NCBI GenBank assembly: GCA_937873285.1
Contig: CALMNV010000143.1
Span: forward strand, 1-5,618
Reading direction: 5' to 3'
Source: an uncultured Intrasporangium sp.
GTDB taxonomy: Bacteria > Actinomycetota > Actinomycetes > Actinomycetales > Dermatophilaceae
Length of the DNA: 5,618 bases
A program made the position numbers and the translations under genes. This document shows positions 1 to 5,618 of the stretch, piece after piece (positions within the stretch are counted from its first letter, which is position 1; the number at the start of each line of letters is the position of its first letter). The notes beneath the pieces are model-generated. The model did no database searches, was not told the DNA's origin, and worked only from the letters and a program-made list of their open reading frames with translations.

Positions 1-34
1 GTCGAGTGGTCGCCCCGGTGCGCCGCCCCGCGGG

Positions 35-1897
35 TCAGCTCCCCTCGTACAGCGCGTCCAGGCGGTCGGCATACTTGGCCGTGACCGCGCGCCGGCGCAG
101 CTTCATGCTGGGTGTCAGGTCGCCGGCCTCGACACTGAGGTCATGGTCGAGCAGGACGAAGTCCTTGATCGTCTCCCAGCGGTTGAGCTCGGCGTTGAGC
201 TGGTCGACGTAGCCCTGCACGAGCCGACGGGCAGCCTCCGAGCTGACGATCTGCGGATACGGCTGGCCGCCGAGCCCCGCGCCGGCCGCCCAGGCGGTGA
301 TGGCGTCGGGGTCGAGGGTGACGAGGGCGGTCGCGTAGTTGTGCCCGGCGCCGTGGACGAGGAACTGGCTGACATAGGGGCACAGCGCCTTGAACCGGGC
401 CTCGATGCCAGCCGGCGCGACGAACTTGCCACCCGAGGTCTTGAAGACGTCCCGCTTGCGGTCGGTGACGTAGAGGAAGCCGCGCTCGTCGAGCCGGCCG
501 ATGTCACCGGTGGCGAACCAGCCGTCCTCCGACAGCACCTCGGCGGTGGCCTCCGGGTTGTTGTGGTAGCCGCGCATCACCCCCGGGCCCTGCACGAGGA
601 TCTCGCCGTCCTCCTCGGCGATGCGCACCCGCGTCTCCGGCAGCGGCCAACCGACCGAGCCGAAGCGGTAGGACCCCGCCCAGGGACGGTTGACAGTCGT
701 GCCCGAGGAGGTCTCAGTGAGCCCGTAGCCCTCGAGCACGAGCAACCCGACGGCGCCGAACCACCGGGCCACGTCCGGGCCGAGCGGGGCAGAGCCGCTG
801 ATCATGAAGCGCAGTCGCCCGCCGAAGCGGGCCTGCACCTTGGACAGGACGAGCGCAGTCGCGAGCCGGTGCGCCGCAGCGAGGGCCGGCGAGGGCCGCT
901 CCCCCCGCTCGGCGAGGTCACGCACCTGCGCACCCACGCCCAACGCCCAGTCCAGGAGTCGACGCTTGAGCCCGCTCTCGTGCTCGAACATCAGCGTGAT
1001 CCGGCCGCGCGCCTTCTCGAAGACGCGCGGGGGGCCGGCCATGAAGGTCGGCCGGACGATGCCCACGCTGTCGACGATCCGCTCGATACGCCCGTCGACC
1101 GCGGTTGGGAAGCCGCACTGCAGGCCGGTGGCGACGAGCATCTTGCCGAAGACGTGCGCGAGGGGCAGCCAGAGGAACTGCACGTCGTCGGGACCCAGCA
1201 ACCCCGTCGCCTCGATGACGGCGCCCTCGTAGACGACGCTGTCCTGCGCGAGCCGGACGCCCTTGGGCCGGCCGGTCGTGCCGGAGGTGTAGATCAAGGT
1301 GGCCAGGTGGTCCGGACCGATGGCGTCGATCCGCTCGTCGACGAGGCCCGGCGCGGTGGCGAGCGCCTGCCGCCCGCGGGCAGCCAGCTCGTCCACCGTC
1401 ATGACCCAGCCGTCGTCGGTGGACGTGCCGGTGAAGGTGACGACGTGGCGCAGGCCGGGCAGCTGGTCGCGCACCGAGGCGAGCTTGGCCACCTGCGCGT
1501 CGTCCTCAGCGAAGACGACCGAGCTGCCGGAGTCGGCGAGGATGTAGGCGACGTCGTCGGCGATCGTCGTCGGATAGACGGTCGTCGTCGCACCCCCCGC
1601 ACAGACGATGGCGAGGTCGGCGAGGATCCACTCGATGCGGGTGGTCGAGGCGATCGCAGCGCGGTCCTCGAGGCCCAGGCCGAGGCTGGCCAGGCCGGCG
1701 GCCCAGTCCCGCACGACGCGGTCGGTCTCGGCCCAGGTGAGCGTGGTCAGCTCGTCCCGCCCCGCCGAGAAATACTGGTATGCCGGCTGGTCCGGAGTCG
1801 CCCGGACGCGTCGGCGAAAGAGAGCGCCCACGCTCGGTGCTCGCTCGGCGAGGATCGCCTGGTCGACGGTCTCGTCCGCGGAGGTACTCGCTGGCAT
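35..1897 (-). CDS. Long-chain fatty acid CoA ligase (AMP-forming, FadD15-like)
   Basis: This 620-residue protein is a complete member of the ANL adenylating superfamily. Such enzymes activate a fatty acid with ATP to an acyl-adenylate and then form acyl-CoA, feeding lipid synthesis or beta-oxidation from the cytosol or inner membrane face. Visible motifs, in order, are the phosphate-binding loop YTSGTTGRPKG (203-213), LPLAHVF (244-250), the adenine motif YGLTET (391-396), DGWFATGDIG with the ribose-binding Asp (458-467), the hinge region DRKRDVFKTSGGK (479-491), and the C-terminal catalytic-lysine motif LTPSMKLRR (K599). The length and the LTPxxKLRR ending fit the long-chain acyl-CoA synthetase branch that includes mycobacterial FadD15 (about 600 residues). 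The ATG is preceded by GGAAGGAG at 5-base spacing, which fixes the start. No key residue is missing. Chain-length preference cannot be read from the sequence. The family call is firm; the exact substrate is inference. Confidence 0.95.
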   Translation of the reverse strand: MPASTSADETVDQAILAERAPSVGALFRRRVRATPDQPAYQYFSAGRDELTTLTWAETDRVVRDWAAGLASLGLGLEDRAAIASTTRIEWILADLAIVCAGGATTTVYPTTIADDVAYILADSGSSVVFAEDDAQVAKLASVRDQLPGLRHVVTFTGTSTDDGWVMTVDELAARGRQALATAPGLVDERIDAIGPDHLATLIYTSGTTGRPKGVRLAQDSVVYEGAVIEATGLLGPDDVQFLWLPLAHVFGKMLVATGLQCGFPTAVDGRIERIVDSVGIVRPTFMAGPPRVFEKARGRITLMFEHESGLKRRLLDWALGVGAQVRDLAERGERPSPALAAAHRLATALVLSKVQARFGGRLRFMISGSAPLGPDVARWFGAVGLLVLEGYGLTETSSGTTVNRPWAGSYRFGSVGWPLPETRVRIAEEDGEILVQGPGVMRGYHNNPEATAEVLSEDGWFATGDIGRLDERGFLYVTDRKRDVFKTSGGKFVAPAGIEARFKALCPYVSQFLVHGAGHNYATALVTLDPDAITAWAAGAGLGGQPYPQIVSSEAARRLVQGYVDQLNAELNRWETIKDFVLLDHDLSVEAGDLTPSMKLRRRAVTAKYADRLDALYEGS

Positions 1898-1902
1898 GGT
1901 GG

Positions 1903-1910
1903 CTCCTTCC
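1903..1910 (-). promoter_or_regulatory. Strong Shine-Dalgarno site of the fatty acid CoA ligase gene
   Basis: Read on the minus strand this is GGAAGGAG, followed by CCACC and the ATG at 1897-1895. It is close to the ideal anti-16S match and is the best ribosome binding site in the window. The other internal genes appear to rely on coupling or weak sites, which suggests that this gene starts its own translation unit. Confidence 0.8.
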
Positions 1911-1944
1911 CGCCCGGCGGTCCGGGAACGGCCCGCTCTGGGCC

Positions 1945-1978
1945 GGATGATGTCAAGGTGAGGGCCTGCCCGTCATCC
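1945..1978 (-). promoter_or_regulatory. Possible promoter/operator upstream of the CoA ligase gene
   Basis: The minus strand carries a perfect TTGACA hexamer (1956-1951), about 54 bases before the ligase ATG. It lies inside an inverted repeat: GGATGATG at 1945-1952 pairs with CGTCATCC at 1971-1978, eight pairs including one G-T. A regulator site overlapping a -35 box is one reading. Against it, the segment 17 bases downstream (1933-1928, GGCCGT on the minus strand) is a poor -10 box. The spacing between the arms is also long for a simple repressor operator. A 6-bp hairpin (1929-1945, loop GCTCT) lies between this element and the Shine-Dalgarno site. This is inference only. Confidence 0.25.
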
Positions 1979-2042
1979 CCCTACGGCGTGCCGAGACCGC
2001 TTCGTTGCGAACCAGGCCGTATGCCGGCCGGCAGCCCGGTCG

Positions 2043-2126
2043 GTGCCGACGCCCGTGCCGACGCCCGTGCCGACGCCCGACCCTGCGCTGGTGCCGGCGC
2101 CAGTGCCGGCGCTGGTGTCAGCGCCG
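2043..2126. repeat. 12-bp tandem repeat array, seven units, running into the 3' end of rodA
   Basis: On the plus strand three identical units GTGCCGACGCCC (2043-2054, 2055-2066, 2067-2078) are followed without a gap by four diverged 12-base units: GACCCTGCGCTG, GTGCCGGCGCCA, GTGCCGGCGCTG and GTGTCAGCGCCG (2079-2126). The last unit contains the rodA stop codon. Identical units on one side and diverged ones on the other fit repeat expansion by slippage, with the three identical copies the most recent. Because 12 is a multiple of three, a change in copy number would not shift a reading frame. The rest of the 220-base gap (1898-2042) holds a 12-bp palindrome TGCCGGCCGGCA at 2022-2033, the putative control element of the ligase gene and nothing else I can name. 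Confidence 0.85.
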
Positions 2127-2128
2127 GC
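2105..2128 (-). terminator. GC-rich hairpin across the rodA stop codon, possible terminator
   Basis: GCCGGCGCTG (2105-2114) and CAGCGCCGGC (2119-2128) form a perfect 10-bp inverted repeat with a four-base loop. The stop codon at 2120-2118 lies at the loop and the top of one arm. No T-rich tract follows on the minus strand, so a standard intrinsic terminator is not shown. Actinobacterial terminators often lack a U-tract, so the hairpin could still end or pause transcription, or protect the 3' end of the rodA message. It is formed by two adjacent units of the 12-bp repeat and may be only a by-product of that array. Confidence 0.4.
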
Positions 2129-3326
2129 CCGAGGCGGCCACGTTGCCGACGAGCCCGAGCGCGATCCACGCGGCGACCATCGACGACCCGCCGTAGGAGA
2201 CGAACGGCAGGGGCAGACCGGTGACCGGCATGAGGCCGAGGTTCATGCCGATGTTCTCGAAGGCTTGGATGCCGAACCACACGGCCACCGCGGTGGCCAG
2301 CAGCCTGCCGAAGGCGTCGGCCCGCCGCGCGACGACCAGCGCCCGCACGACGAGAAACCCCACGAGGAGCACGAGACCGGCCGCGCCGAGGAAGCCCAGC
2401 TCCTCACCGGCGACGGAGAAGATGAAGTCGGTCTCCTGGAAGGGAATGAAGCCACCCTGGGTCTGACGACCGGCGAAGAGTCCCTGACCCCCCAGCCCGC
2501 CGGAGCCGATGGCGATGCGCACCTGCCGGGTCTGGTAGCCGATGCCCTGCGGGTCGAGCTCCGGCTGAAGGAAGGCGAGCAGGCGAGCCCGCTGGTAGCC
2601 ACTGAGCACCGGCGTCGTGAAGGCCGCCACCAGGCCCGCGACGCCGCCGGCGACGACGCCGAGGGTGAAGCGCCGCGGGGCGCCGGCGGAGGCGACGGCA
2701 ACCGCGGCCATGGCGACGAGCACGACCGCGGAGCCGAGGTCGGGCTGCAGGAGCACGAGACCGATCGGGACCGCGGCGACCAGCCAGGCGAGCAGCACGT
2801 CCCGGGTGCGCTGGGGCTCTCCCCGGTCGGCCCGGTCGGCGAGCACCATCGCCAGGCCGAGCGCGAGCGCCACCTTGGCCAGCTCCGACGGCTGGAGGGT
2901 GAAGCCGCCGGGGAGCCGGATCCACGAGCGCGAGCCGTTGACGGTGGCGCCGAGTGAGCTGAGCACGGCGAGCAGACCGAGCACCGACAGCACGGAGACG
3001 AGGGGGGCGAGGGCCCGCAGAAACCGCATGTCGAGGCGGACCACGACCAGCGCGGCCGCCAGCCCACCGACCGCGCTGACGAGCTGCTTGACGGCGAGCG
3101 ACGAGCCGTGATCGACGCGGGTGGAGGACCAGATGAGCAGCACCCCGACCAGAGACAGGCCGCCCGCCCCGAGAAACAGGCCGAGGTCGGCGCGCAGCCA
3201 CCCGCGCGTCGCCCGCAACGGCTGCCGGTCTGCACCGAGCCGGCCCGCGGGCACTCTCGTGCCGCGCAGGCTCCGCCGGGTCCGCCGGATCAGCCGGGGA
3301 CGGCCGTGGAGAGGATCGTGCGGCAC
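2118..3326 (-). CDS. rodA: RodA-type SEDS peptidoglycan glycosyltransferase
   Basis: This 402-residue polytopic membrane protein belongs to the SEDS family, which polymerises lipid II into glycan strands with a partner class B penicillin-binding protein. After a basic cytoplasmic N-terminus (about 1-44) I count roughly ten hydrophobic segments. Family motifs include NGSRSWIRLPG (130-140) with LQPSELAK (144-151), QPDLGSA (194-200), TDFIFSVAGEELG (299-311) and NIGMNLGLMPVTGLPLPFVSYGGSS (358-382, key residues NIG, PVTGLPLP, SYGGSS). D300 in TDFIF aligns by motif with the essential extracellular Asp of E. coli RodA (D262). The SYGG form favours RodA over FtsW, which usually has SFGG. The start is GTG with AGGA nine bases upstream, giving a 37-base overlap with ribF. 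An in-frame GTG at 3254-3252 (residue 25) would avoid the overlap but has no well-placed ribosome binding site. No partner transpeptidase gene is in the window. Confidence 0.92.
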   Translation of the reverse strand: MPHDPLHGRPRLIRRTRRSLRGTRVPAGRLGADRQPLRATRGWLRADLGLFLGAGGLSLVGVLLIWSSTRVDHGSSLAVKQLVSAVGGLAAALVVVRLDMRFLRALAPLVSVLSVLGLLAVLSSLGATVNGSRSWIRLPGGFTLQPSELAKVALALGLAMVLADRADRGEPQRTRDVLLAWLVAAVPIGLVLLQPDLGSAVVLVAMAAVAVASAGAPRRFTLGVVAGGVAGLVAAFTTPVLSGYQRARLLAFLQPELDPQGIGYQTRQVRIAIGSGGLGGQGLFAGRQTQGGFIPFQETDFIFSVAGEELGFLGAAGLVLLVGFLVVRALVVARRADAFGRLLATAVAVWFGIQAFENIGMNLGLMPVTGLPLPFVSYGGSSMVAAWIALGLVGNVAASGRR

Positions 3327-4246
3327 CGTGCGACGTCCTGTTCCATCTGCTCGACGAGGGCCTCGACGCCGTCGAAGCGCAGCGTCTCGCGCAGCCGGTC
3401 GACGAACTCGAGCGCCACCTGCTCGCCGTAGAGGTCGAGGTCGGTGCGGTCGAGGACGTAGGCCTCCACGCGGCGCTGGTGCCCGTCGAAGGTGGGATTG
3501 GTGCCGACGGAGATGGCGGCGGGCAGCGTGCGGTCCGCCTCCTCGAGGGGCAGGTCAAGGCGGACGAGCCACCCGGCATACACCCCGTCTGCGGGCACCA
3601 GGCCCTCGGGGTCTGCGGTGAGGTTTGCCGTGGGGTAGCCCAGCGCGCGGCCCCGGTGATCACCGTGGACGACGACACCGCTCACCCGGTGGGGGCGCCC
3701 CAGGATCTGCGCGGCGTGACCGACGCTGCCGGCGAGCAGCTCCGCGCGCAGCCGGGTCGAGGACCAGCGGGTGCCCTCCCCCACGTCGTCGAGCGAGATG
3801 ACCTCGAAGCCGTGCTGGCAGCCCAGGCGCCGGAGCGTGTCGACGTCACCGGTGTTGCGCACGCCGAACCTCGTGTCGCGACCCACCACGACGGCCTCGA
3901 CGTGCAGCGCCGCGACGAACGTGGCCTGCACGAACTCCTCGGGAGTCAGCTGGGCATACTCCCGCGTGAACTCGATGACGAGCACCGACAGGCCGAGCGA
4001 GGCCAGCTGCTCCAGGCGCTGCGTGAGGGAGGTGACCTGCGCCGGCGCATGGTCGGGATGGAGCACCGCGACGGGGTGCGGCTCGAAGGTGACGGCGACC
4101 GGGGTCGCCCCGCGGTCATGGGCCTCGCGCACCACGCGGGTGAGCACGGCCCGGTGCCCGCGGTGCACGCCGTCGAAGTTGCCGAGGGTGGCGACGGTCG
4201 GCCCGAGGTCTTCGGGCACCTCGTCCAAGCCGAACCAGCGCTGCAC
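3290..4246 (-). CDS. ribF: Bifunctional riboflavin kinase / FMN adenylyltransferase
   Basis: RibF phosphorylates riboflavin to FMN and then adenylates FMN to FAD in the cytosol. With the GTG start at 4246 the protein has 318 residues, normal for the family. The N-terminal adenylyltransferase domain shows GNFDGVHRGH (22-31, nucleotide-binding HxGH) and WSSTRLR (161-167, the ISSTxIR-type motif). The C-terminal kinase domain (from about 183) shows GYPTAN (203-208), SVGTNPTF (246-253) and VEAYVLD (260-266). T206, N208 and E261 match the PTAN pair and catalytic Glu known in the Corynebacterium ammoniagenes enzyme. I chose 4246 because actinobacterial RibF proteins typically begin MQRW, as here (VQRW). 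A second in-frame GTG at 4255-4253 would add three residues; neither has a clear Shine-Dalgarno sequence. The frame is open further upstream into truB (to 4546), but that part is not RibF-like. rodA overlaps its end, which suggests coupling. Confidence 0.95.
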   Translation of the reverse strand: MQRWFGLDEVPEDLGPTVATLGNFDGVHRGHRAVLTRVVREAHDRGATPVAVTFEPHPVAVLHPDHAPAQVTSLTQRLEQLASLGLSVLVIEFTREYAQLTPEEFVQATFVAALHVEAVVVGRDTRFGVRNTGDVDTLRRLGCQHGFEVISLDDVGEGTRWSSTRLRAELLAGSVGHAAQILGRPHRVSGVVVHGDHRGRALGYPTANLTADPEGLVPADGVYAGWLVRLDLPLEEADRTLPAAISVGTNPTFDGHQRRVEAYVLDRTDLDLYGEQVALEFVDRLRETLRFDGVEALVEQMEQDVARCRTILSTAVPG

Positions 4247-4259
4247 GGCGCCCACTGTA

Positions 4260-4299
4260 GTCGGCGCCCCGGCCGACGCCCGGCCGCTCCCGCGGCCGG
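4260..4299 (-). other. Two tandem GC hairpins in the truB-ribF gap
   Basis: In the 55 bases between the truB stop and the ribF start there are two inverted repeats. CCGGCCG (4280-4286) pairs with CGGCCGG (4293-4299), seven pairs with a six-base loop, starting two bases after the truB stop. GTCGGC (4260-4265) pairs with GCCGAC (4272-4277), six pairs with a six-base loop, ending 13 bases before the chosen ribF start. Neither is followed by a T-run. They may set the relative expression of truB and ribF by pausing, partial termination or RNA processing, or they may be chance in GC-rich DNA. There is no sign of an FMN riboswitch, which would be larger and have conserved sequence blocks. Confidence 0.4.
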
Positions 4300-4301
4300 C
4301 C

Positions 4302-5240
4302 TCACCCGGCACCGAAGACCACCTTCGGCCGGGCGGTCGGGCCGGACTCGTCGAGGATCGCGACGAGCCGGCCGGCCGGGTCGATGGCCGCCACGGCGGT
4401 CGCCCGCAGCTGCGCGCTCGGCACCCTGGCGCCGTGGGCGAGCCGGCCGGCCTCCTCCGTCGACACGGCGCGCACCGGCAGGCACGCCCGGGCTCCCTCC
4501 GCGAGGGGCAGCAGCGGTATGCCGCCGTCCCCCTCGCCGGCGCCATCCGCCACCTGTCGCGCCAGCTCGTCCAGCCGGACGGCCGAGTCGAGCCCGAAGC
4601 GGCCGACCCGGGTGCGCCGCAGCGCCGTCAGGTGGCCGCCGACGCCGAGCCCGGAGCCGAGGTCCCGCGCCAGGGCCCGCACATAGGTCCCGGAGGAGAC
4701 CTCCACCTCGACGTCGACGTCGAGGACACCGACCTGTCGGCCGTCCTCGAGGACGACGGTGGCCGGCCGCGCGGCGCCGATGTCGAAGCGGCTGACCCGC
4801 ACCGGCCGCGCCGGCAGGTCGACGGCGTCTCCGCGGCGCGCCCGGGTGTAGGAGCGCACGCCGCCGACCTTGATCGCGCTCACCGAGCTCGGCACCTGCG
4901 CGATGTCCCCGGTCAGCCGGGCCACGGCCGCCGGGAGGCCGGCCTGGAGCGCGACCGGGTCGGCGACTCCCGTCGTGGCGGTCGCCTCGCCCTCGGCGTC
5001 GTCGGTGACCGTCGCCTGCCCGAGCCGGATCGTGGCGGCATACGACTTGTCCGTCCCGACGAGAAAGGTCAGCAGCTTGGTCCCACTGCCCACCCCGAGC
5101 ACGAGCACGCCCGTCGCCATGGGGTCGAGCGTGCCAGCGTGCCCGACCCGCCGGGTGCCGCACAGCCTCCGCAGGCGGGCGACGACGTCGTGGCTGGTCC
5201 ACCCGGCGGGCTTGTCGACGATGAGGAGCCCGTCGGCCAT
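4302..5240 (-). CDS. truB: tRNA pseudouridine(55) synthase
   Basis: TruB converts uridine 55 in the T-loop of most tRNAs to pseudouridine. The protein is 312 residues from the ATG at 5240. The N-terminus ADGLLIVDKPAGWTSHDVV (2-20) is typical of the family. GHAGTLDPMATGVL (33-46) holds the catalytic Asp D39, equivalent to E. coli D48. Y67 in KSYAA corresponds to the stacking Tyr, and SGTYVRALARDLG (183-195) carries the conserved Tyr and Arg (Y186, R188) of the active site. SAIKVGGVRSYTRARRG (121-137) is the central family motif. The last 70 or so residues fit the PUA-like C-terminal domain of actinobacterial TruB. The ATG shares one base with the rbfA stop (TGATG), and no separate ribosome binding site is seen, so translation is probably coupled to rbfA. 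A GTG immediately before the ATG (5243-5241) would add one residue and cannot be excluded. Confidence 0.96.
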   Translation of the reverse strand: MADGLLIVDKPAGWTSHDVVARLRRLCGTRRVGHAGTLDPMATGVLVLGVGSGTKLLTFLVGTDKSYAATIRLGQATVTDDAEGEATATTGVADPVALQAGLPAAVARLTGDIAQVPSSVSAIKVGGVRSYTRARRGDAVDLPARPVRVSRFDIGAARPATVVLEDGRQVGVLDVDVEVEVSSGTYVRALARDLGSGLGVGGHLTALRRTRVGRFGLDSAVRLDELARQVADGAGEGDGGIPLLPLAEGARACLPVRAVSTEEAGRLAHGARVPSAQLRATAVAAIDPAGRLVAILDESGPTARPKVVFGAG

Positions 5241-5618
5241 CACGCGTGGTCGGTCGGGCTGTCCTGGTCGTCGATGCGGTCGACGGGCTTGCGGTAGGGG
5301 TCCGGCTCTCCGGCATGCCTGGCGCCCGCAGCCGCCCGGGCCAGCTCGGCGTCGCGGGCTCGGGTCTGCGCCACGAGGTCCTCCAGGTGCGCGGCGCCCT
5401 CTGGCAGCGCGTCGGCGATGAACTCGAGGCTGGGGGTGAGCCGGATGCCGATCTGCTTGCCGACAGCGGAGCGGATGCGGCCCTTGTTGGCCTCGAGGAC
5501 GGCCGCCGTGGCTTCCCGCTCCTCGTCGCCGCCGAAGACCGTGTAGAAGACGGTCGCGTGCTGCAGGTCCCCGGTGACCCGGGTGTCGGTGAGGGTGACG
5601 AAGCCGATACGGTGGTCC
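5240..5618 (-). CDS. rbfA: 30S ribosome-binding factor A, partial (5' end outside window)
   Basis: RbfA binds the 30S subunit near the 5' end of 16S rRNA helix 1 and helps late maturation and cold adaptation. The stop (5242-5240) and 125 C-terminal residues are present. Compared with usual actinobacterial RbfA, about 30 N-terminal residues lie beyond the right edge. The visible part starts DHRIGFVTLTDTRVTGDL, the region where the family normally has D-P-R-x-G-F-V-T, and continues through ATVFYTVFG (21-29), the KH-like helix region LEANKGRIRSAVGKQIGIRLTP (41-62, with the A-x-x-G kink and VGK), and SLEFIADALPEG (63-74). A charged tail with DPYRKP (106-111) follows, a feature of actinobacterial members. 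It lies directly upstream of truB with a one-base stop/start overlap, as expected in the nusA-infB-rbfA-truB operon. The frame was translated by hand and has no internal stop. Confidence 0.93.
   Translation of the reverse strand, partial: DHRIGFVTLTDTRVTGDLQHATVFYTVFGGDEEREATAAVLEANKGRIRSAVGKQIGIRLTPSLEFIADALPEGAAHLEDLVAQTRARDAELARAAAGARHAGEPDPYRKPVDRIDDQDSPTDHA

Noticed and set aside
2022..2033. 12-bp palindrome TGCCGGCCGGCA as an operator
   Set aside because: Palindromes of GGCC and GCCGGC type are frequent in DNA this GC-rich, and it is about 125 bases from the nearest start codon with no promoter beside it.
2043..2126. The tandem repeats as a CRISPR array or iteron origin
   Set aside because: Units are only 12 bases, directly adjacent with no spacers, and next to a cell-wall gene with no Cas, Rep or partition gene in sight.
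143..2224. 693-codon plus-strand open frame opposite the CoA ligase gene
   Set aside because: It mirrors the ligase codons on the other strand. Long antisense frames are expected in very GC-rich DNA, and the translation (rich in Arg, Gly, Glu, Asp) shows no family motif.
2043..2957. Plus-strand frame beginning with PTPV repeats, a possible proline-rich surface protein
   Set aside because: The PTPV pattern is the 12-bp repeat read from the other strand. The rest is antisense to rodA and has no signal peptide or domain.
2404..3678. 424-codon minus-strand frame spanning the ribF-rodA junction
   Set aside because: It is an alternative frame of both genes, with no motif, no membrane pattern and Arg/Ser/Pro-rich composition.
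4247..4546. Upstream extension of the ribF frame into truB
   Set aside because: The added residues are Arg/Pro/Ala-rich and overlap truB in another frame. RibF homology begins at VQRW (4246).
3479..5297. Long plus-strand open frames opposite ribF and truB (438 and 508 codons)
   Set aside because: Both lie antisense to genes with full sets of family motifs, have low-complexity Arg/Pro/Ala-rich translations and no recognisable domain.

Overview
The window looks like a chromosomal segment of a very GC-rich actinomycete. The G+C content is high throughout, GTG starts are used, and the order rbfA-truB-ribF is the one usual in Actinobacteria. The RbfA C-terminus (DPYRKP) and TruB N-terminus (ADGLLIVDKPAGWTSHDVV) are also of actinobacterial type. 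A member of the Micrococcales, perhaps Intrasporangiaceae-like, is a guess from general feel and not demonstrated.

All five genes lie on the minus strand, so transcription runs from right to left. From the right edge: rbfA (5' end cut off by the window), truB (joined to rbfA by a TGATG stop/start overlap), a 55-base gap holding two GC hairpins, ribF, rodA (overlapping the end of ribF by 37 bases), a 220-base intergenic stretch, and a long-chain fatty acid CoA ligase gene. The first 34 bases lie beyond the ligase stop codon and hold nothing I can name.

rbfA and truB act in 30S ribosome maturation and tRNA psi55 formation, and ribF makes FMN and FAD. They probably form the tail of the nusA-infB-rbfA-truB-ribF operon, of which nusA and infB would be outside the window. 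rodA (SEDS peptidoglycan polymerase) is probably cotranscribed because of its overlap with ribF. The fatty acid CoA ligase is set off by the only sizeable intergenic region, has its own strong Shine-Dalgarno sequence and may have its own promoter.

The least ordinary part is 2043-2128. A seven-unit 12-bp repeat array runs through the rodA stop codon, and a perfect 10-bp hairpin is centred on that stop. In the rodA frame the array would continue as an Arg/His-rich four-residue repeat. I see no mobile element, CRISPR array, RNA gene or clearly new multi-gene system; this is mainly a conserved housekeeping region.
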